Assembly: GCF_900155425.1 (NCBI RefSeq)
Contig: NZ_LT700191.1
Coordinates: 855,918-919,917, forward strand
Length of the DNA: 64,000 nt
Reading direction: 5' to 3'
From: Parabacteroides massiliensis
Lineage (GTDB): Bacteria; Bacteroidota; Bacteroidia; Bacteroidales; Tannerellaceae
The notes below the pieces were generated by a model that saw nothing but the letters and a program-made list of their open reading frames with translations, had not been told where the DNA came from and did not search any database. Positions within the stretch are counted from its first letter, which is position 1. Each line of letters opens with the position of its first letter. The translations under genes were made by a program, and so were the position numbers. Positions 46,920 to 57,204 of this stretch are shown one piece after another.

Positions 46920-48014
46920 TTATTTGATATTTTTTCCAGTAAGTATATCTATCAAAGCTGTTTGCGGCATGCCATTCTCTATAATTCCGAAGCCTCCTTT
47001 GTAATCCCAATTGGCTCTTGCAATTCCATACTTATCAAACAGCTCTATCATATCTTGATACCAACGTTCTTTATCGGCTTTTGGAGTTGCGGCGATACAA
47101 CCGAACTCACCACAATACAACGGGAGTTGGTGTATACGAGCAAAATCGACCACCTCTTTGAAATGTTTTTCGATCACCTCTTTGTTAAATTCCACTTTAT
47201 TCCAATAAGCGAACTTGTCATACAATTCACCTTTCAATTGTTTCAAATCTTCATCGGCAATCAATTTTCCCGGATAATGCACCTTTCCGGTATAGTCTTT
47301 TACGTTCGTCCAACCGGCTCTATAATGGGTCAACAAGAAAGGATTATAATAATGGAAACTTATAATCAAGTTCGGATCATTCTCGGGTATCTTCAGATAT
47401 CGCATCGTTTCATATCCTTGCCATCTATTAGACCCTACAAGTAACGACCGTCCGGGTTCTAACTGACGAATGGTCCGAACACATTCAGCAACAATATTAT
47501 TCCATTGTTCATGGTCGTCAGCTACCGGTTCGTTCATCAATTCATAAGCTAAAAAATCGACTGAGTAGGTATGCAGTTCCTGGCTTAATTGCTTCCACAA
47601 ATCATAAAACCGAATCTGCTCTTTCCGATCTGTAAAGAGTGGTTTTTTCTTCGCATTAAAATGGTGAGAACGCAATATATGCAAATCCACAATTACTTTT
47701 AACCGATACTTTTGACACCATGACAGAGCATTATGCAGCAAAGAAAAAGCTTCTTTTTCTTTGCTGCCATCGGGGGTAAACATTTGTTCTTCATCCACGG
47801 GTAAGCGCAAATGGTCAAATCCCGCTTCTGACAAAAATTTAACATCATCCTCTGTAAAAAAGGCAGCCCTCTTTTCACCTCTTGAATTACTTTGTGATAA
47901 CCAATGACTGATATTGATTCCTCTCTTAACCGAAAAATTGTTCTTTTCCTGTGCAAAAACACCACACATATAACAAAGACAACAAATACTAATCAACCAT
48001 GCTCTCTTTTTCAT
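46920..48014 (-). CDS. GH5-family secreted glycoside hydrolase
   Basis: 364 residues from ATG 48012-48014, with signal peptide MKKRAWLISICCLCYMCGVFA. GH5 features: GFDHLRLPVDEEQ, the acid/base in YELMNEP near residue 165, and the nucleophile in PLYCGEFGC near 290. GH5 covers endo-glucanases, mannanases and others; subfamily cannot be decided here. It lies 8 bases before the GH95 start on the same strand and so is probably cotranscribed. It ends without anchoring signals, so it may act in the periplasm or outside. Confidence 0.92.
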   Translation of the reverse strand: MKKRAWLISICCLCYMCGVFAQEKNNFSVKRGINISHWLSQSNSRGEKRAAFFTEDDVKFLSEAGFDHLRLPVDEEQMFTPDGSKEKEAFSLLHNALSWCQKYRLKVIVDLHILRSHHFNAKKKPLFTDRKEQIRFYDLWKQLSQELHTYSVDFLAYELMNEPVADDHEQWNNIVAECVRTIRQLEPGRSLLVGSNRWQGYETMRYLKIPENDPNLIISFHYYNPFLLTHYRAGWTNVKDYTGKVHYPGKLIADEDLKQLKGELYDKFAYWNKVEFNKEVIEKHFKEVVDFARIHQLPLYCGEFGCIAATPKADKERWYQDMIELFDKYGIARANWDYKGGFGIIENGMPQTALIDILTGKNIK

Positions 48015-48061
48015 AAAACTATTATATTTTAGATTGTCACTACTCGGGCTATTACTTCTTA

Positions 48062-49909
48062 TCAAAAACTTTGCATGTCGCACAATCTCTTATAATATCC
48101 ATCCAACACTATCAACTCTTCGTGCCGTCCGCGCTCTACAATCTCCCCTTCATGCATCACGCAAATCTCGTCTGCACCCCGAATCGTCGAGAGCCGGTGT
48201 GCGATCACGATTGTCGTACGGTTACGCATCAGATTCTCCAAAGCCTCCTGTACCAAGCGTTCCGATTCGGTATCGAGTGCAGAAGTCGCTTCATCGAGGA
48301 TCAGGATCGGCGGGTTTTTCAGGATAGCGCGTGCAATACTGATACGCTGACGTTGTCCACCCGACAACTTGCCGCCACGATCGCCGATATTGGTATCATA
48401 CCCTTCCTCACTCGCCATGATAAAATCATGCGCATTGGCGATACGGGCCGCCTCCTGGACCTGTTCAAGCGTAGCCCCTTCCACTCCGAAAGAAATATTA
48501 TTAAAGAACGTATCGTTAAAAAGAATCGCCTCTTGGTTGACATTTCCCATCAGACCGCGCAGATCATACAAGGTCGCGTCACGCACGTCCGTACCGTCGA
48601 TCGTTATGCTCCCCTTGTCCACATCATAGAAACGAGGCAGCAAATCCACCAGTGTGCTCTTTCCCGACCCCGACTGACCGACCAACGCGACCGTGTGTCC
48701 TTTCGGGATTGTCAAGTCAATGCCTTTCAGTACCCATTCATGCTGGTACTTGAACCAGACATCCCGGTAACAAATACTTTTCGTCAGAGCAATCGGTTTC
48801 GGGTTTTCTGGATCGTTAATATCGCTTTCCGCCTTCAGAATCTTATCCACACGATCCATAGAGGCAAGTCCCTTCTGAATGGCATAAGAGGCCTTGCTCA
48901 GATCCTTCGCCGGATTGATGATGCTGTAAAAAATCACCAGGTAATAGATGAATGTAGAGGCATCGATCGGACTGTTGCTGCTTAAGATCAGCGTTCCGCC
49001 ATACCACAGCACGATTGCGATCGTGGCCGTCCCCAAGAACTCGCTCATCGGATGCGCCATCTGCTGGCGGCGATAAATGCGGTTTGTCAGCCGCCGAAAC
49101 GTTTCATTACTCTTTTCAAAACGATCCTGTATTTTCTTCTCCGCATTGAAAGCCTTGATAACGCGCAAGCCGCCTAAGGTTTCCTCTATCTGACTCATCA
49201 GATAGCCCCATTGCTGCTGTCCTTCGAATGATTTTCGTTTCAACTTCTTCCCGACAGCGCCCATCACGTATCCGGCGAAAGGCAACAGAATGAAAACAAA
49301 AAGCGTCAACTGCCAACTGATAGCAATCATCCCGATCAAGTAGATCAGGATCAGGATCGGGTTCTTGAAGAGCATGTCGAGCGAACTCATGATCGAGGTC
49401 TCTATCTCGTTCACATCTCCCGAAACGCGAGCGATTATATCTCCCTTCCGCTCCTCCGAGAAAAAGCCCAAAGGAAGTTCGGTTATCTTACGGTTGATCT
49501 GGTTGCGGATATCACGAACGACTCCCGTACGGATCGGGATCATCGTGTAAAAAGCCATATACATTGTCCCGACTTTCAAGAAAGTGGACACAATCAGGAA
49601 AATGCCCAATATAATCAGAGTGAATGAACCGCCTTTCGTCTCGATCATGTCGGAGACGTACCAGAAAAAGTTGTTTTTCAGCAATTCGGGAGTCGCTTTC
49701 CAGGCTTCGAGCGAGAATGGGGCGAAGGTCCAGTCTGTATAAGCATAAGTTTCGTCACTGATTTTAAACAAAATATTCAGAATCGGAATAATTAATGCAA
49801 AAGAAAATAGATTCAATATGGCAGACAAGACGTTAAATATCACATTCCACACCATAAATTTCTTATAGGGAGGCACGAAGCGCCCCAGTATACGCAGAAA
49901 ATCCTTCAT
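48062..49909 (-). CDS. MsbA-like ABC exporter
   Basis: 615 residues: a six-span membrane domain (about 1-330) and a C-terminal ATPase with Walker A GQSGSGKSTL near 395, signature LSGGQRQRISIARAI near 505 and Walker B ILILDEATSALD near 526. It resembles MsbA and other lipid-A or multidrug half-transporters, which work as homodimers to flip lipids. It lies 48 bases before GH5 but belongs functionally to the envelope. The precise substrate cannot be told from sequence, so no symbol is given. Confidence 0.9.
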   Translation of the reverse strand: MKDFLRILGRFVPPYKKFMVWNVIFNVLSAILNLFSFALIIPILNILFKISDETYAYTDWTFAPFSLEAWKATPELLKNNFFWYVSDMIETKGGSFTLIILGIFLIVSTFLKVGTMYMAFYTMIPIRTGVVRDIRNQINRKITELPLGFFSEERKGDIIARVSGDVNEIETSIMSSLDMLFKNPILILIYLIGMIAISWQLTLFVFILLPFAGYVMGAVGKKLKRKSFEGQQQWGYLMSQIEETLGGLRVIKAFNAEKKIQDRFEKSNETFRRLTNRIYRRQQMAHPMSEFLGTATIAIVLWYGGTLILSSNSPIDASTFIYYLVIFYSIINPAKDLSKASYAIQKGLASMDRVDKILKAESDINDPENPKPIALTKSICYRDVWFKYQHEWVLKGIDLTIPKGHTVALVGQSGSGKSTLVDLLPRFYDVDKGSITIDGTDVRDATLYDLRGLMGNVNQEAILFNDTFFNNISFGVEGATLEQVQEAARIANAHDFIMASEEGYDTNIGDRGGKLSGGQRQRISIARAILKNPPILILDEATSALDTESERLVQEALENLMRNRTTIVIAHRLSTIRGADEICVMHEGEIVERGRHEELIVLDGYYKRLCDMQSF

Positions 49910-50019
49910 GTTTGATCGATCGATTGAATTAGGGGCGCAAGTTACTCAAAATAGAATATATACCATAGAAGAAGATAAGATATCTGAAAGAAAATGATAT
50001 AAGATGCAACTATATATTT

Positions 50020-50027
50020 TATATTTG
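50020..50027 (+). promoter_or_regulatory. -7 box of the rSAM/lipoprotein pair
   Basis: TATATTTG 37 bases before the lipoprotein ATG fits TAnnTTTG; the -33 region is weak. It lies just inside the 5' end of a longer, rejected reading frame. Confidence 0.5.
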
Positions 50028-50063
50028 CATCAATATTATAGTATAAACAAATACTATAAGAAT

Positions 50064-50534
50064 ATGAAAAAAATATCTGCCTCCATCCTGAAAAGTGTCA
50101 ATTGCTTATTAACCGGCATACTTATGCTGCTGGGGTTCTCTTCATGCGACCAAGTATCGACTGATATGTATGGCACTCCTCACGCCAATTTTACTATCAA
50201 AGGCAAAGTTGTAAACGAAGAAAACATGCCGATTCCGGATATTGAAATAACATGTCTGGTAGGACATCAGGGTGATAATAAAAGCGGGTTCGATACAATA
50301 CCGCCTGTTTCAACAAGTCCTACAGGCACTTTCACTTGCCAGTTTGAAGAATTTCCAACCGACAAATTGCGAATCATAGCAACAGACATCGATGGTACCC
50401 GAAACGGTTCATACGAAAAGGACTCCACAGACCTTGCTCTTTCCAGTGATGATTATAAGGGGAACAAAGGAGACTGGTTTAATGGCTCTGTCGAAAAAGA
50501 AATAAATTTCAATCTCAAAAGAAAAGAAAAACGA
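50064..50534 (+). CDS. rSAM-associated lipoprotein (TIGR04134-like)
   Basis: About 157 residues from ATG 50064-50066, with a lipobox LLGFSSC (Cys about 29). The mature part starts DQVSTDMYGTPHANFTIKGK and forms a beta-sandwich, carboxypeptidase-regulatory-like domain with NEENMPIPDIEIT. The stop overlaps the next gene's start (ATGA), so production is coupled. This is the partner lipoprotein of the rSAM/lipoprotein systems, whose biochemistry is unknown. The cysteine after the signal is the only lipidation site. The gene is read to the stop at 50535-50537. Confidence 0.8.
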
Positions 50535-51607
50535 TGAATAAACGCCCAGGATTACGCAAACGCCTTGCATTAGAACTATTCAGAAGCATCCGGAAGAACC
50601 GGGCCAAGATACACGAATTGCGTACACTCTTTTGGGAGTGCACGCTTCGTTGTAACGCCTCCTGCCTCCATTGCGGTAGCGATTGTCATGTCTCGTCTGA
50701 GTATCCGGACATGCCGGTCGAGGACTTCCTGAAAGTGATAGACGAAATCACGCCCTATGTAGACCCGCACAAGGTGATGATCACTTTTACCGGAGGAGAA
50801 GCATTGGTCCGTAAAGATATCGAAGCATGCGGACGGGAACTGAATAGACGTGAATATCCTTGGGGAATCGTCACCAACGGATTGCTACTTAACCGCACAC
50901 GGCTGGACTCGCTGTTGGCAGCCGGAATGCATTCCATCTCCATCAGCCTCGACGGGTTCGAAGAGGCACACAACTGGCTCAGGGGAAACCGCCGGAGCTT
51001 CGAAGCCGCTGTCAATGCCATTGCGATGCTGGCGGAAGAGAAGGAGATCGTCTGGGATGTCGTGACCTGCGTCAACCAGAGAAACTTCAAAGACCTGATG
51101 CTGTTCAAGAATTTCCTGATCGAGCTGGGAGTCAAGAACTGGCGTATCTTCACCATTTTCCCGGTTGGAAGGGCGGCTGAGACTCCGGAGTTGCAAATCG
51201 ACAACGGACAATTCACCTGGATCCTCAAGTTCATCCGCCATTGCCGCGCGGAAGGTAAGATACATACAAGCTTTGCCTGCGAAGGTTTCCTTGGCAATTA
51301 CGAGGGAGAAGTCCGTGACCAAATTTTTCACTGTAATGCGGGTGTCAGCACGGCATCGGTTCTGATCGATGGAGCTATATCCGGCTGTCCGAGCATCCGT
51401 GCCAACTTCCACCAAGGAAACATCTACAAAGACAGCTTCGTTGATGTTTGGAACAATGGCTTTCAGGAATATCGCAACCGGGAATGGGCACGGAAAGGCG
51501 CGTGTGCTGATTGCGATATGTTCCGCTATTGCGAAGGGAGCGGCATGCACCTCCACGACGATAACGGTAACCTGATCACTTGCCACTATCGGAGAATTGA
51601 CAATTGA
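50534..51607 (+). CDS. Radical SAM/SPASM protein (TIGR04133-like)
   Basis: 357 residues. The radical-SAM cluster motif C-x3-C-x2-C is C40, C44, C47 (RCNASCLHC). The SPASM-type C-terminal cysteines are in IFHCNAG, GCPSIR, ACADCDMFRYCEG and CHYRR. ISISLDGFEEAHNWLRG is the typical SAM-binding segment. It is expected to modify a protein or peptide using SAM; the tightly coupled lipoprotein is the obvious candidate. The last four residues (RIDN) derive from a dispersed CAATTG-type repeat that supplies the stop codon. Resembles PqqE/anSME only in fold. Confidence 0.92.
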   Translation: MNKRPGLRKRLALELFRSIRKNRAKIHELRTLFWECTLRCNASCLHCGSDCHVSSEYPDMPVEDFLKVIDEITPYVDPHKVMITFTGGEALVRKDIEACGRELNRREYPWGIVTNGLLLNRTRLDSLLAAGMHSISISLDGFEEAHNWLRGNRRSFEAAVNAIAMLAEEKEIVWDVVTCVNQRNFKDLMLFKNFLIELGVKNWRIFTIFPVGRAAETPELQIDNGQFTWILKFIRHCRAEGKIHTSFACEGFLGNYEGEVRDQIFHCNAGVSTASVLIDGAISGCPSIRANFHQGNIYKDSFVDVWNNGFQEYRNREWARKGACADCDMFRYCEGSGMHLHDDNGNLITCHYRRIDN

Positions 51608-51640
51608 TAATTTCTTTCCCTCCCTAATTGTCAATTCTCC
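51591..51640. terminator. Repeat-derived hairpin after the rSAM gene
   Basis: GGAGAATTGACAATT (51591-51605) and AATTGTCAATTCTCC (51626-51640) are perfect 15-base arms around 20 bases. It overlaps the rSAM stop codon. A further pair of TTGTCAATT units follows to 51658. It may end the rSAM transcript or simply be a CAATTG-type repeat. Confidence 0.55.
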
Positions 51641-51702
51641 ATTGTCAATTGTCAATTCTTTCCTATCTTTACCCACGTAAACTAAAAAACATCAATCATT
51701 TC

Positions 51703-53478
51703 ATGAAAAATGCTCTTATCCTATCAGCCTTGTTGACACTGGGGCCAGTCTGTTTCGCTCAACAGACAGAAAAGTATCCTTTGGGCAATTATGAGGAACT
51801 TACAGACACCAAGCCGCACGATGGCACGGAAGTCTGGAACAAAATGACAACGCCAACCTGCCTCAGTTGGGGAACAACGGATATCCGCTACAAAAAGCTG
51901 AATGTACCTGACATTAAAAAGACAACCCGCTGGCAAGGAAAGGCCTGGAAAGGGGAACGCATCAATGCACAAGCTGTGCTGTGGACAAAAGAAGCGTTGG
52001 ACGATGCTACGATCACCGTCAGCGAGCTGAAAAGCGGCTCTGCCGTAATCCCGGCTTCTGCCGTCACGACAAACTTCGTACGTTATGTCATGACTGACGA
52101 ACTGAACAAGGACCGCAAAGGCGGTTGCGGACAGCGTGACAACAAAGCCGAATGGGATTCGTCCGTCGTAGCCGATGTCTTGGATATTGTAAAAATACAG
52201 GATATCAAAGCCTGTACGACGCAACCAATCTGGTTGAACGTATGGGTTCCATCAGATACCCGCGCAGGGAAATACAAAGGGACGTTGACCGTTTCGGGAA
52301 AGAATTTCCAGGATATGAAACTTCAATTCGAAATCGATGTGCTGAACCGCACACTGCCGGCTCCGCAAGACTGGGCTTTCCATCTGGACTTGTGGCAAAA
52401 TCCTTATTCCGTTGCCCGCTACTACCAGGTTCCCCTTTGGAGCAAGGAACATTTCGATGCCATGCGCCCCGTCATGAAGATGTTGGCGAATGCCGGACAA
52501 CGGTCCATCACGACCAGCATCATGCATAAACCTTGGGCCGGACAGACGGAAGACCATTTCGACAGCATGGTTACCCGTATCAAGAAGATCGACGGGACAT
52601 GGGTATACAGCTACGACGTATTCGACAAATGGGTAGAATTCATGATGAACGAAGTGGGAATCAAAGACCTGATCAGCTGCTACACCATGATCCCTTGGGC
52701 TTTGACTTTCGATTATTATGATGAAGCAACCAACCGGGTACAGTTTGTCAATGTCAAACCGGGGGATGCTGAATACTCCGAATACTGGGGATCGTTCCTG
52801 AAAGACTTCTCCCGCCACCTGCGTGAAAAAGGCTGGTTTGAAAAGACAGCCATCTCGATGGATGAACGTCCAATGGAAGCCATGCGCGAAGCTATCAAAG
52901 TCATCAAGCAGGCCGATCCTGCATTCAAAATCACACTGGCCGGCAACTATCATCCTGAAATCCAGTCCGACCTGTATTACCTGAGCATTCCTTACGGTCA
53001 CAAATTTCCGGAGGATGTAAAAGCTGAACGCGAACGCAAAGGACAGATCAGTACGGTCTACACATGTTGTGCGGAAGCATTCCCGAATACCTTCACGTTC
53101 TCCGATCCAGCCGAAGCTCCCTGGACAGTCCTGCATGCCATCGCCGGAGGTTATGACGGTTACCTGCGCTGGGCTGTGAACAGCTGGACAGCCGACCCTC
53201 TGCGCGACTCACGTTTCCGTACTTGGGCAGCTGGTGACACATACAGTATCTATCCGGGTCCTCGTAGTTCGATCCGCTTCGAACGTTTGGTCGAAGGTAT
53301 CCAAGATTGCGAAAAAATCCGTATCCTCCGCGAAGAACTGACAGCCCAAGGAGCAAAAGGTAAACTGGACAAACTGAACAAAGCAGTCGCCAAATTCACT
53401 CCGGAAGGCCTGTCCGAAACTCAACAGTCGGCAGCCGAAATGGTGAACGAACTAAACATATTGCTGAACTCACTATAA
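51703..53478 (+). CDS. DUF4091/GH123-like secreted hydrolase
   Basis: About 591 residues from ATG 51703-51705, signal peptide MKNALILSALLTLGPVCFA. An N-terminal beta sandwich (about 20-200) is followed by a barrel with FHLDLWQNPYSVARYYQVPL, SMDERPMEAMREAI and the DUF4091 C-terminus (AGDTYSIYPGPRSSIRFERL). The adjacent D-E of SMDERP matches the substrate-assisted pair of GH123 beta-N-acetylgalactosaminidases, so glycosaminoglycan or globoside chains are likely substrates. Upstream in-frame codons lie in the repeat and were not used. A terminator hairpin follows. Confidence 0.88.
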   Translation: MKNALILSALLTLGPVCFAQQTEKYPLGNYEELTDTKPHDGTEVWNKMTTPTCLSWGTTDIRYKKLNVPDIKKTTRWQGKAWKGERINAQAVLWTKEALDDATITVSELKSGSAVIPASAVTTNFVRYVMTDELNKDRKGGCGQRDNKAEWDSSVVADVLDIVKIQDIKACTTQPIWLNVWVPSDTRAGKYKGTLTVSGKNFQDMKLQFEIDVLNRTLPAPQDWAFHLDLWQNPYSVARYYQVPLWSKEHFDAMRPVMKMLANAGQRSITTSIMHKPWAGQTEDHFDSMVTRIKKIDGTWVYSYDVFDKWVEFMMNEVGIKDLISCYTMIPWALTFDYYDEATNRVQFVNVKPGDAEYSEYWGSFLKDFSRHLREKGWFEKTAISMDERPMEAMREAIKVIKQADPAFKITLAGNYHPEIQSDLYYLSIPYGHKFPEDVKAERERKGQISTVYTCCAEAFPNTFTFSDPAEAPWTVLHAIAGGYDGYLRWAVNSWTADPLRDSRFRTWAAGDTYSIYPGPRSSIRFERLVEGIQDCEKIRILREELTAQGAKGKLDKLNKAVAKFTPEGLSETQQSAAEMVNELNILLNSL

Positions 53479-53514
53479 GTATCAACAAGTATCTTTCCCA
53501 AAAAATCATAAAAA

Positions 53515-53549
53515 ATCCCCGGAGAGCACATGACTCCCGGGGATTCCTT
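53515..53549 (+). terminator. Terminator after the DUF4091 gene
   Basis: ATCCCCG (53515-53521) pairs with CGGGGAT (53538-53544) with further inner pairing and a TTCCTTTT tail. Confidence 0.7.
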
Positions 53550-53566
53550 TTATCTTTACAACATCA

Positions 53567-53641
53567 GAACCGTTAGCTCAGCTGGTTTAGAGCGCTGCCT
53601 TGACAGGGCAGAGGTCGCCGGTTCGAATCCGGCACGGTTCA
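53567..53641 (+). tRNA. tRNA-Val(GAC)
   Basis: 75 bases fold as a full cloverleaf: acceptor GAACCGT with ACGGTTC, D-arm from TAGCTCAGCTGG, anticodon stem CTGCC/GGCAG with loop TTGACAG (anticodon GAC, valine), and T-loop GTTCGAATC. CCA is not encoded. It lies alone between the DUF4091 terminator and the convergent der gene. Confidence 0.95.
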
Positions 53642-53679
53642 CACTTCATTATAAAGTGCCAACCGGCGCTTTTTTCATT

Positions 53680-54993
53680 TTACTTTTCACGAATAAATAT
53701 ATTGACTGGTGTCCCTGTAAAGTTCCAGTTTTCCCGGATCTTGTTTTCCAGGAAACGTTTGTAAGGGTCTTTGATCCATTGCGGCAAGTTACAGAAGAAC
53801 ACAAACGAAGGAACCTGACCGGCTGGAAGCTGCGTGATATATTTAATCTTGATATATTTCCCTTTCCATGCGGGAGGCGGATAGTTCTCGATGATAGGCA
53901 ACATAATTTCGTTCAGCTTGGCTGTCGGAACACGTCGCTGACGGTTCTCGTATACTTCTTTGGCTGTTTCCAGCACCTTCAGGATACGTTGTTTTGTCAA
54001 AGCCGAGATGAACAGGATGGGAAAGTCGGTAAACGGAGCCAGGCGTTCACGGATCGCACTTGTAAAAGTATCGATCACCTTTTGGCTTTTATCTTCCACC
54101 AAATCCCATTTGTTCACACAAACAACCAGACCTTTCTTGTTCTTCTGGACCAAAGAGAAGATGTTCAAGTCCTGGCTTTCTATACCGCGGGTAGCATCCA
54201 ACATTAACACGCAAACATCCGAATTCTCGATGGCGCGGATTGAACGGATCACGGAATAATATTCCAGATCCTCATTCACCTTCCCCTTCTTACGGATACC
54301 GGCCGTATCTACCAAATAGAAATTCAGGCCGAACTTGTTATATTTCGTGTAAATAGAATCGCGGGTCGTACCGGCAATATCCGTTACAATATGGCGATCT
54401 TCACCAATAAAGGCGTTGATTAAAGAAGATTTACCTGCATTCGGACGACCGATAATGGCGATACGGGGCAGCTCTTCTTCGAGCACCTCCGGCTTATCAT
54501 CCGGAAGCGTAGCAACAATTTTATCCAACAAATCACCGGAACAAGAACCGTTGATGGCAGAGACACAGAACGGGTCTCCCAATCCGAAAGAATAAAATTC
54601 AGCTGAAGAGGGATGCAACTCGAAGTTATCTGCTTTGTTAGCCACAACAATCACTGGCTTCTTGGCACGACGCAGGATAGCTGCGACTTCGTTATCCAAG
54701 TCTGTCACACCATTCATCACATCAACGACAAACAAGATCACATCTGCTTCTTCAAGCGCGATTTTCACTTGCTTGTTTATCTCTTCTTCAAAAATATCTT
54801 CCGAATTAATCACCCATCCACCGGTGTCGATCAGCGAAAATTCTTTACCTATCCACTCTACCTTGCCGTACTGACGATCACGGGTAGTCCCAGCTTCCTC
54901 GTTGACAATCGCCTGGCGCGACTGTGTCAAACGGTTGAAGAGGGTGGACTTTCCTACGTTGGGCCTACCAACTATTGCAACAATATTTCCCAT
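53680..54993 (-). CDS. der: Der/EngA, ribosome-assembly double GTPase
   Basis: 437 residues from ATG 54991-54993 ([16 protein letters not shown]). There are two tandem G domains: G1 motifs GRPNVGKS near residue 8 and GRPNAGKS near 180, with G3 DTGG and DTAGI, and G4 NKAD and NKWD. A C-terminal KH-like domain (about 355-437) follows. Der is needed for 50S subunit maturation. It is the last gene of the yceD-rpmF-fabH-era-der run. An ATG two codons upstream is equally possible but less conserved. Confidence 0.96.
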   Translation of the reverse strand: MGNIVAIVGRPNVGKSTLFNRLTQSRQAIVNEEAGTTRDRQYGKVEWIGKEFSLIDTGGWVINSEDIFEEEINKQVKIALEEADVILFVVDVMNGVTDLDNEVAAILRRAKKPVIVVANKADNFELHPSSAEFYSFGLGDPFCVSAINGSCSGDLLDKIVATLPDDKPEVLEEELPRIAIIGRPNAGKSSLINAFIGEDRHIVTDIAGTTRDSIYTKYNKFGLNFYLVDTAGIRKKGKVNEDLEYYSVIRSIRAIENSDVCVLMLDATRGIESQDLNIFSLVQKNKKGLVVCVNKWDLVEDKSQKVIDTFTSAIRERLAPFTDFPILFISALTKQRILKVLETAKEVYENRQRRVPTAKLNEIMLPIIENYPPPAWKGKYIKIKYITQLPAGQVPSFVFFCNLPQWIKDPYKRFLENKIRENWNFTGTPVNIFIREK

Positions 54994-55021
54994 AAACAAC
55001 TTTTTCTGTCTGTGCTGTTAA

Positions 55022-55912
55022 TCAATCCAGCTGATAACCGAAGTTTTTCAGCATGTTGTCCCGGTTACGCCAGTCTTTTTCTACTTTGACAAACATTTCC
55101 AGGAAAACCTTCTTCTCAAAGAAGCGTTCAATGTCCTTACGAGCCATAGCACCAACCTTTTTCAATGCCTGACCTCGATGCCCGATAATGATTCCTTTTT
55201 GGGAATCGCGCTCAACAATGATGAGTGCTTTAATATGAATCAGCTCGGCTTCTTCTTTAAACAGCTCAACAACAACCTCCACCGCATACGGAATCTCTTT
55301 CTGGTAGTACAAGAGAATCTTCTCTCGAATGATCTCCGTCACAAAGAAACGAGCCGGCTTATCGGTAAGCGCATCTTTCTCGAAATAGGGAGGAGATTCA
55401 GGCATCAGATCTTCCACCCTGCGTTTCACATAATCTATATTAAAATTCGAAAGGGCGGAGATCGGGACGATCTCGGCTTTCGGAAGAAGTTCCTTCCATT
55501 CGGTCACTAGCTTTTCCAGCTCAAGTTGGGTAGTCGTATCGATTTTGTTAATCAGTAACAAGACCGGACATTCCACTTTCTGGACCTTTTGGAGAAATTC
55601 TTCATTCTTGTCAATCTTTTCGACAACATCGGTTACATAAAGCAGCACATCAGCATCACCAAGTGCCGACTGTGAAAAATTAAGCATAGACTCCTGCAAC
55701 TTATAATTCGGATGCAAGACGCCCGGCGTATCAGAATACACAATCTGCATATCTGCGGTATTCACGATTCCCATAATACGATGCCGTGTTGTCTGCGCTT
55801 TCGAAGTGATGATCGAGATACGCTCTCCCACCAAACGGTTCATCAACGTAGACTTTCCGACGTTCGGATTACCAACAATATTAACAAAGCCGGACTTATG
55901 CTTGTTTTCCAT
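55022..55912 (-). CDS. era: Era, ribosome-associated GTPase
   Basis: 296 residues from ATG 55910-55912. The G domain shows [12 protein letters not shown] (G1), DTPG (G3) and NKID (G4). The C-terminal KH domain contains the conserved [13 protein letters not shown] loop that grips 16S rRNA. Era is needed for 30S assembly. Its start codon lies inside the 3' end of fabH (overlap of ~17 bases), so the two are translationally linked. Downstream der follows 28 bases on. Complete, with all GTPase motifs. Confidence 0.96.
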   Translation of the reverse strand: MENKHKSGFVNIVGNPNVGKSTLMNRLVGERISIITSKAQTTRHRIMGIVNTADMQIVYSDTPGVLHPNYKLQESMLNFSQSALGDADVLLYVTDVVEKIDKNEEFLQKVQKVECPVLLLINKIDTTTQLELEKLVTEWKELLPKAEIVPISALSNFNIDYVKRRVEDLMPESPPYFEKDALTDKPARFFVTEIIREKILLYYQKEIPYAVEVVVELFKEEAELIHIKALIIVERDSQKGIIIGHRGQALKKVGAMARKDIERFFEKKVFLEMFVKVEKDWRNRDNMLKNFGYQLD

Positions 55913-56900
55913 TATATCCCCATTTAAGATAAATTGCACCCCAAGTAAAGCCGGCGCCAAAAGCGGCGAGAATCAGATTATCACCTTTCTTCAGTTTGTC
56001 TTCCCACTCCCAGAGGCAGATCGGTATCGTCCCGGCACTGGTATTTCCGTATTTTTGGATATTTACCATTACCTTTTCCATATCCACACCCAGACGTTTA
56101 GCAGTAGCATCGATAATACGCAGATTTGCCTGATGAGGCACGATCCATGAGATATCATCGTGCGTCAGTCCGTTCCGTTCAGCGATCTCAGCTGCAACAT
56201 CAGCCATGTATGAAACAGCATACTTAAAGACATACTTGCCATCTTGGAAAACAAAATGTTCACGCTTATCCACTGTCTCATGTGAAGGAGGATAGGCAGA
56301 ACCACCGGATTTCATAATCAGATGTGAATAGCCTACGCCATCGGTACGCAAGATTGTATCCATCACACCTACTTCTTCCGTCGTAGGTTCGAGCAATACG
56401 GCCCCACAAGCATCTCCAAACAAAGGACAGGTAGAACGGTCCTGATAGTCCGTTATAGCAGTCATTTTATCACCGGCCACGACAACCACTTTCTTATAGC
56501 GTCCCGAACGAATATAGTTGGATCCTGTCTCCAATGCATACAAAAAACCGGCACAAGCTCCCTGCAAATCGAAAGTCATTGCATTCTTGCAACCGGTATG
56601 GTAGGCTATGATGGAGGAAGTAGTCGGGAAATGATGGTCAGGCGTAGTTGTTGCTGTAAGGATCACTTCTATCTCTTCCGGGTTCACATTTGTCTTTTCG
56701 AGTAACTGCTTCACAGCCCGTATACCCATATATGAGGTTCCCAAGCCCTCACCTTTCAAAATTCGGCGTTCTTTGATGCCAACACGCGTCATGATCCATT
56801 CATCCGTCGTATCCACCAACTTCGAGATATCTTCGTTCGTCAATACATCTTCGGGAACATATCCGCCGACGCCTGTTATTACCGCATTTATCTTATCCAT
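55896..56900 (-). CDS. fabH: FabH, beta-ketoacyl-ACP synthase III
   Basis: 334 residues. The catalytic triad is visible: cysteine in [12 protein letters not shown] near 113, histidine in [10 protein letters not shown] near 250 and asparagine in YGNTSAGT near 280. The motif [20 protein letters not shown] is typical. FabH condenses acetyl-CoA (or branched starters) with malonyl-ACP to start fatty acid synthesis. The stop lies inside era. The gene sits between rpmF and era, an order shared by many bacteria with rpmF-fabH coupling. Confidence 0.96.
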   Translation of the reverse strand: MDKINAVITGVGGYVPEDVLTNEDISKLVDTTDEWIMTRVGIKERRILKGEGLGTSYMGIRAVKQLLEKTNVNPEEIEVILTATTTPDHHFPTTSSIIAYHTGCKNAMTFDLQGACAGFLYALETGSNYIRSGRYKKVVVVAGDKMTAITDYQDRSTCPLFGDACGAVLLEPTTEEVGVMDTILRTDGVGYSHLIMKSGGSAYPPSHETVDKREHFVFQDGKYVFKYAVSYMADVAAEIAERNGLTHDDISWIVPHQANLRIIDATAKRLGVDMEKVMVNIQKYGNTSAGTIPICLWEWEDKLKKGDNLILAAFGAGFTWGAIYLKWGYNGKQA

Positions 56901-57006
56901 ATCTTTAAAAAATAAAAAGGACTATATATCCCAATTAAAAAAAAGCCCTAAAAATACTTTTAGGGCTATTTCTTGGTTTATCTAAACTAAATCAGTTCGG
57001 ATAAAC

Positions 57007-57192
57007 TTACACAGCTGCTTCTTTTTCGATAGCTAACTTACCTCTGTAATAGCCGCATTCGCCGCAAACAGTGTGATAAATGTGCCATGCGCCGCAGTTC
57101 GGGCAAATAGCCATTGTGGGAGCGACAGCCTTGTCATGAGTTCTTCTCTTGGCTGTTCTTGTCTTACCTTGTCTTCTTTTAGGATGTGCCAT
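57007..57192 (-). CDS. rpmF: Ribosomal protein bL32
   Basis: 61 residues, a basic N-terminus (MAHPKRRQGKTRTAKRRTHD) and the zinc-ribbon cysteines CPNCGAWHIYHTVCGECGYY, the C+ form of L32. The protein joins the large ribosomal subunit. It is 12 bases after yceD and ~100 before fabH. The intact cysteines mean it needs zinc; no C- paralogue is in the window. Confidence 0.97.
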   Translation of the reverse strand: MAHPKRRQGKTRTAKRRTHDKAVAPTMAICPNCGAWHIYHTVCGECGYYRGKLAIEKEAAV

Positions 57193-57204
57193 GTTTTAAT
57201 TTAT

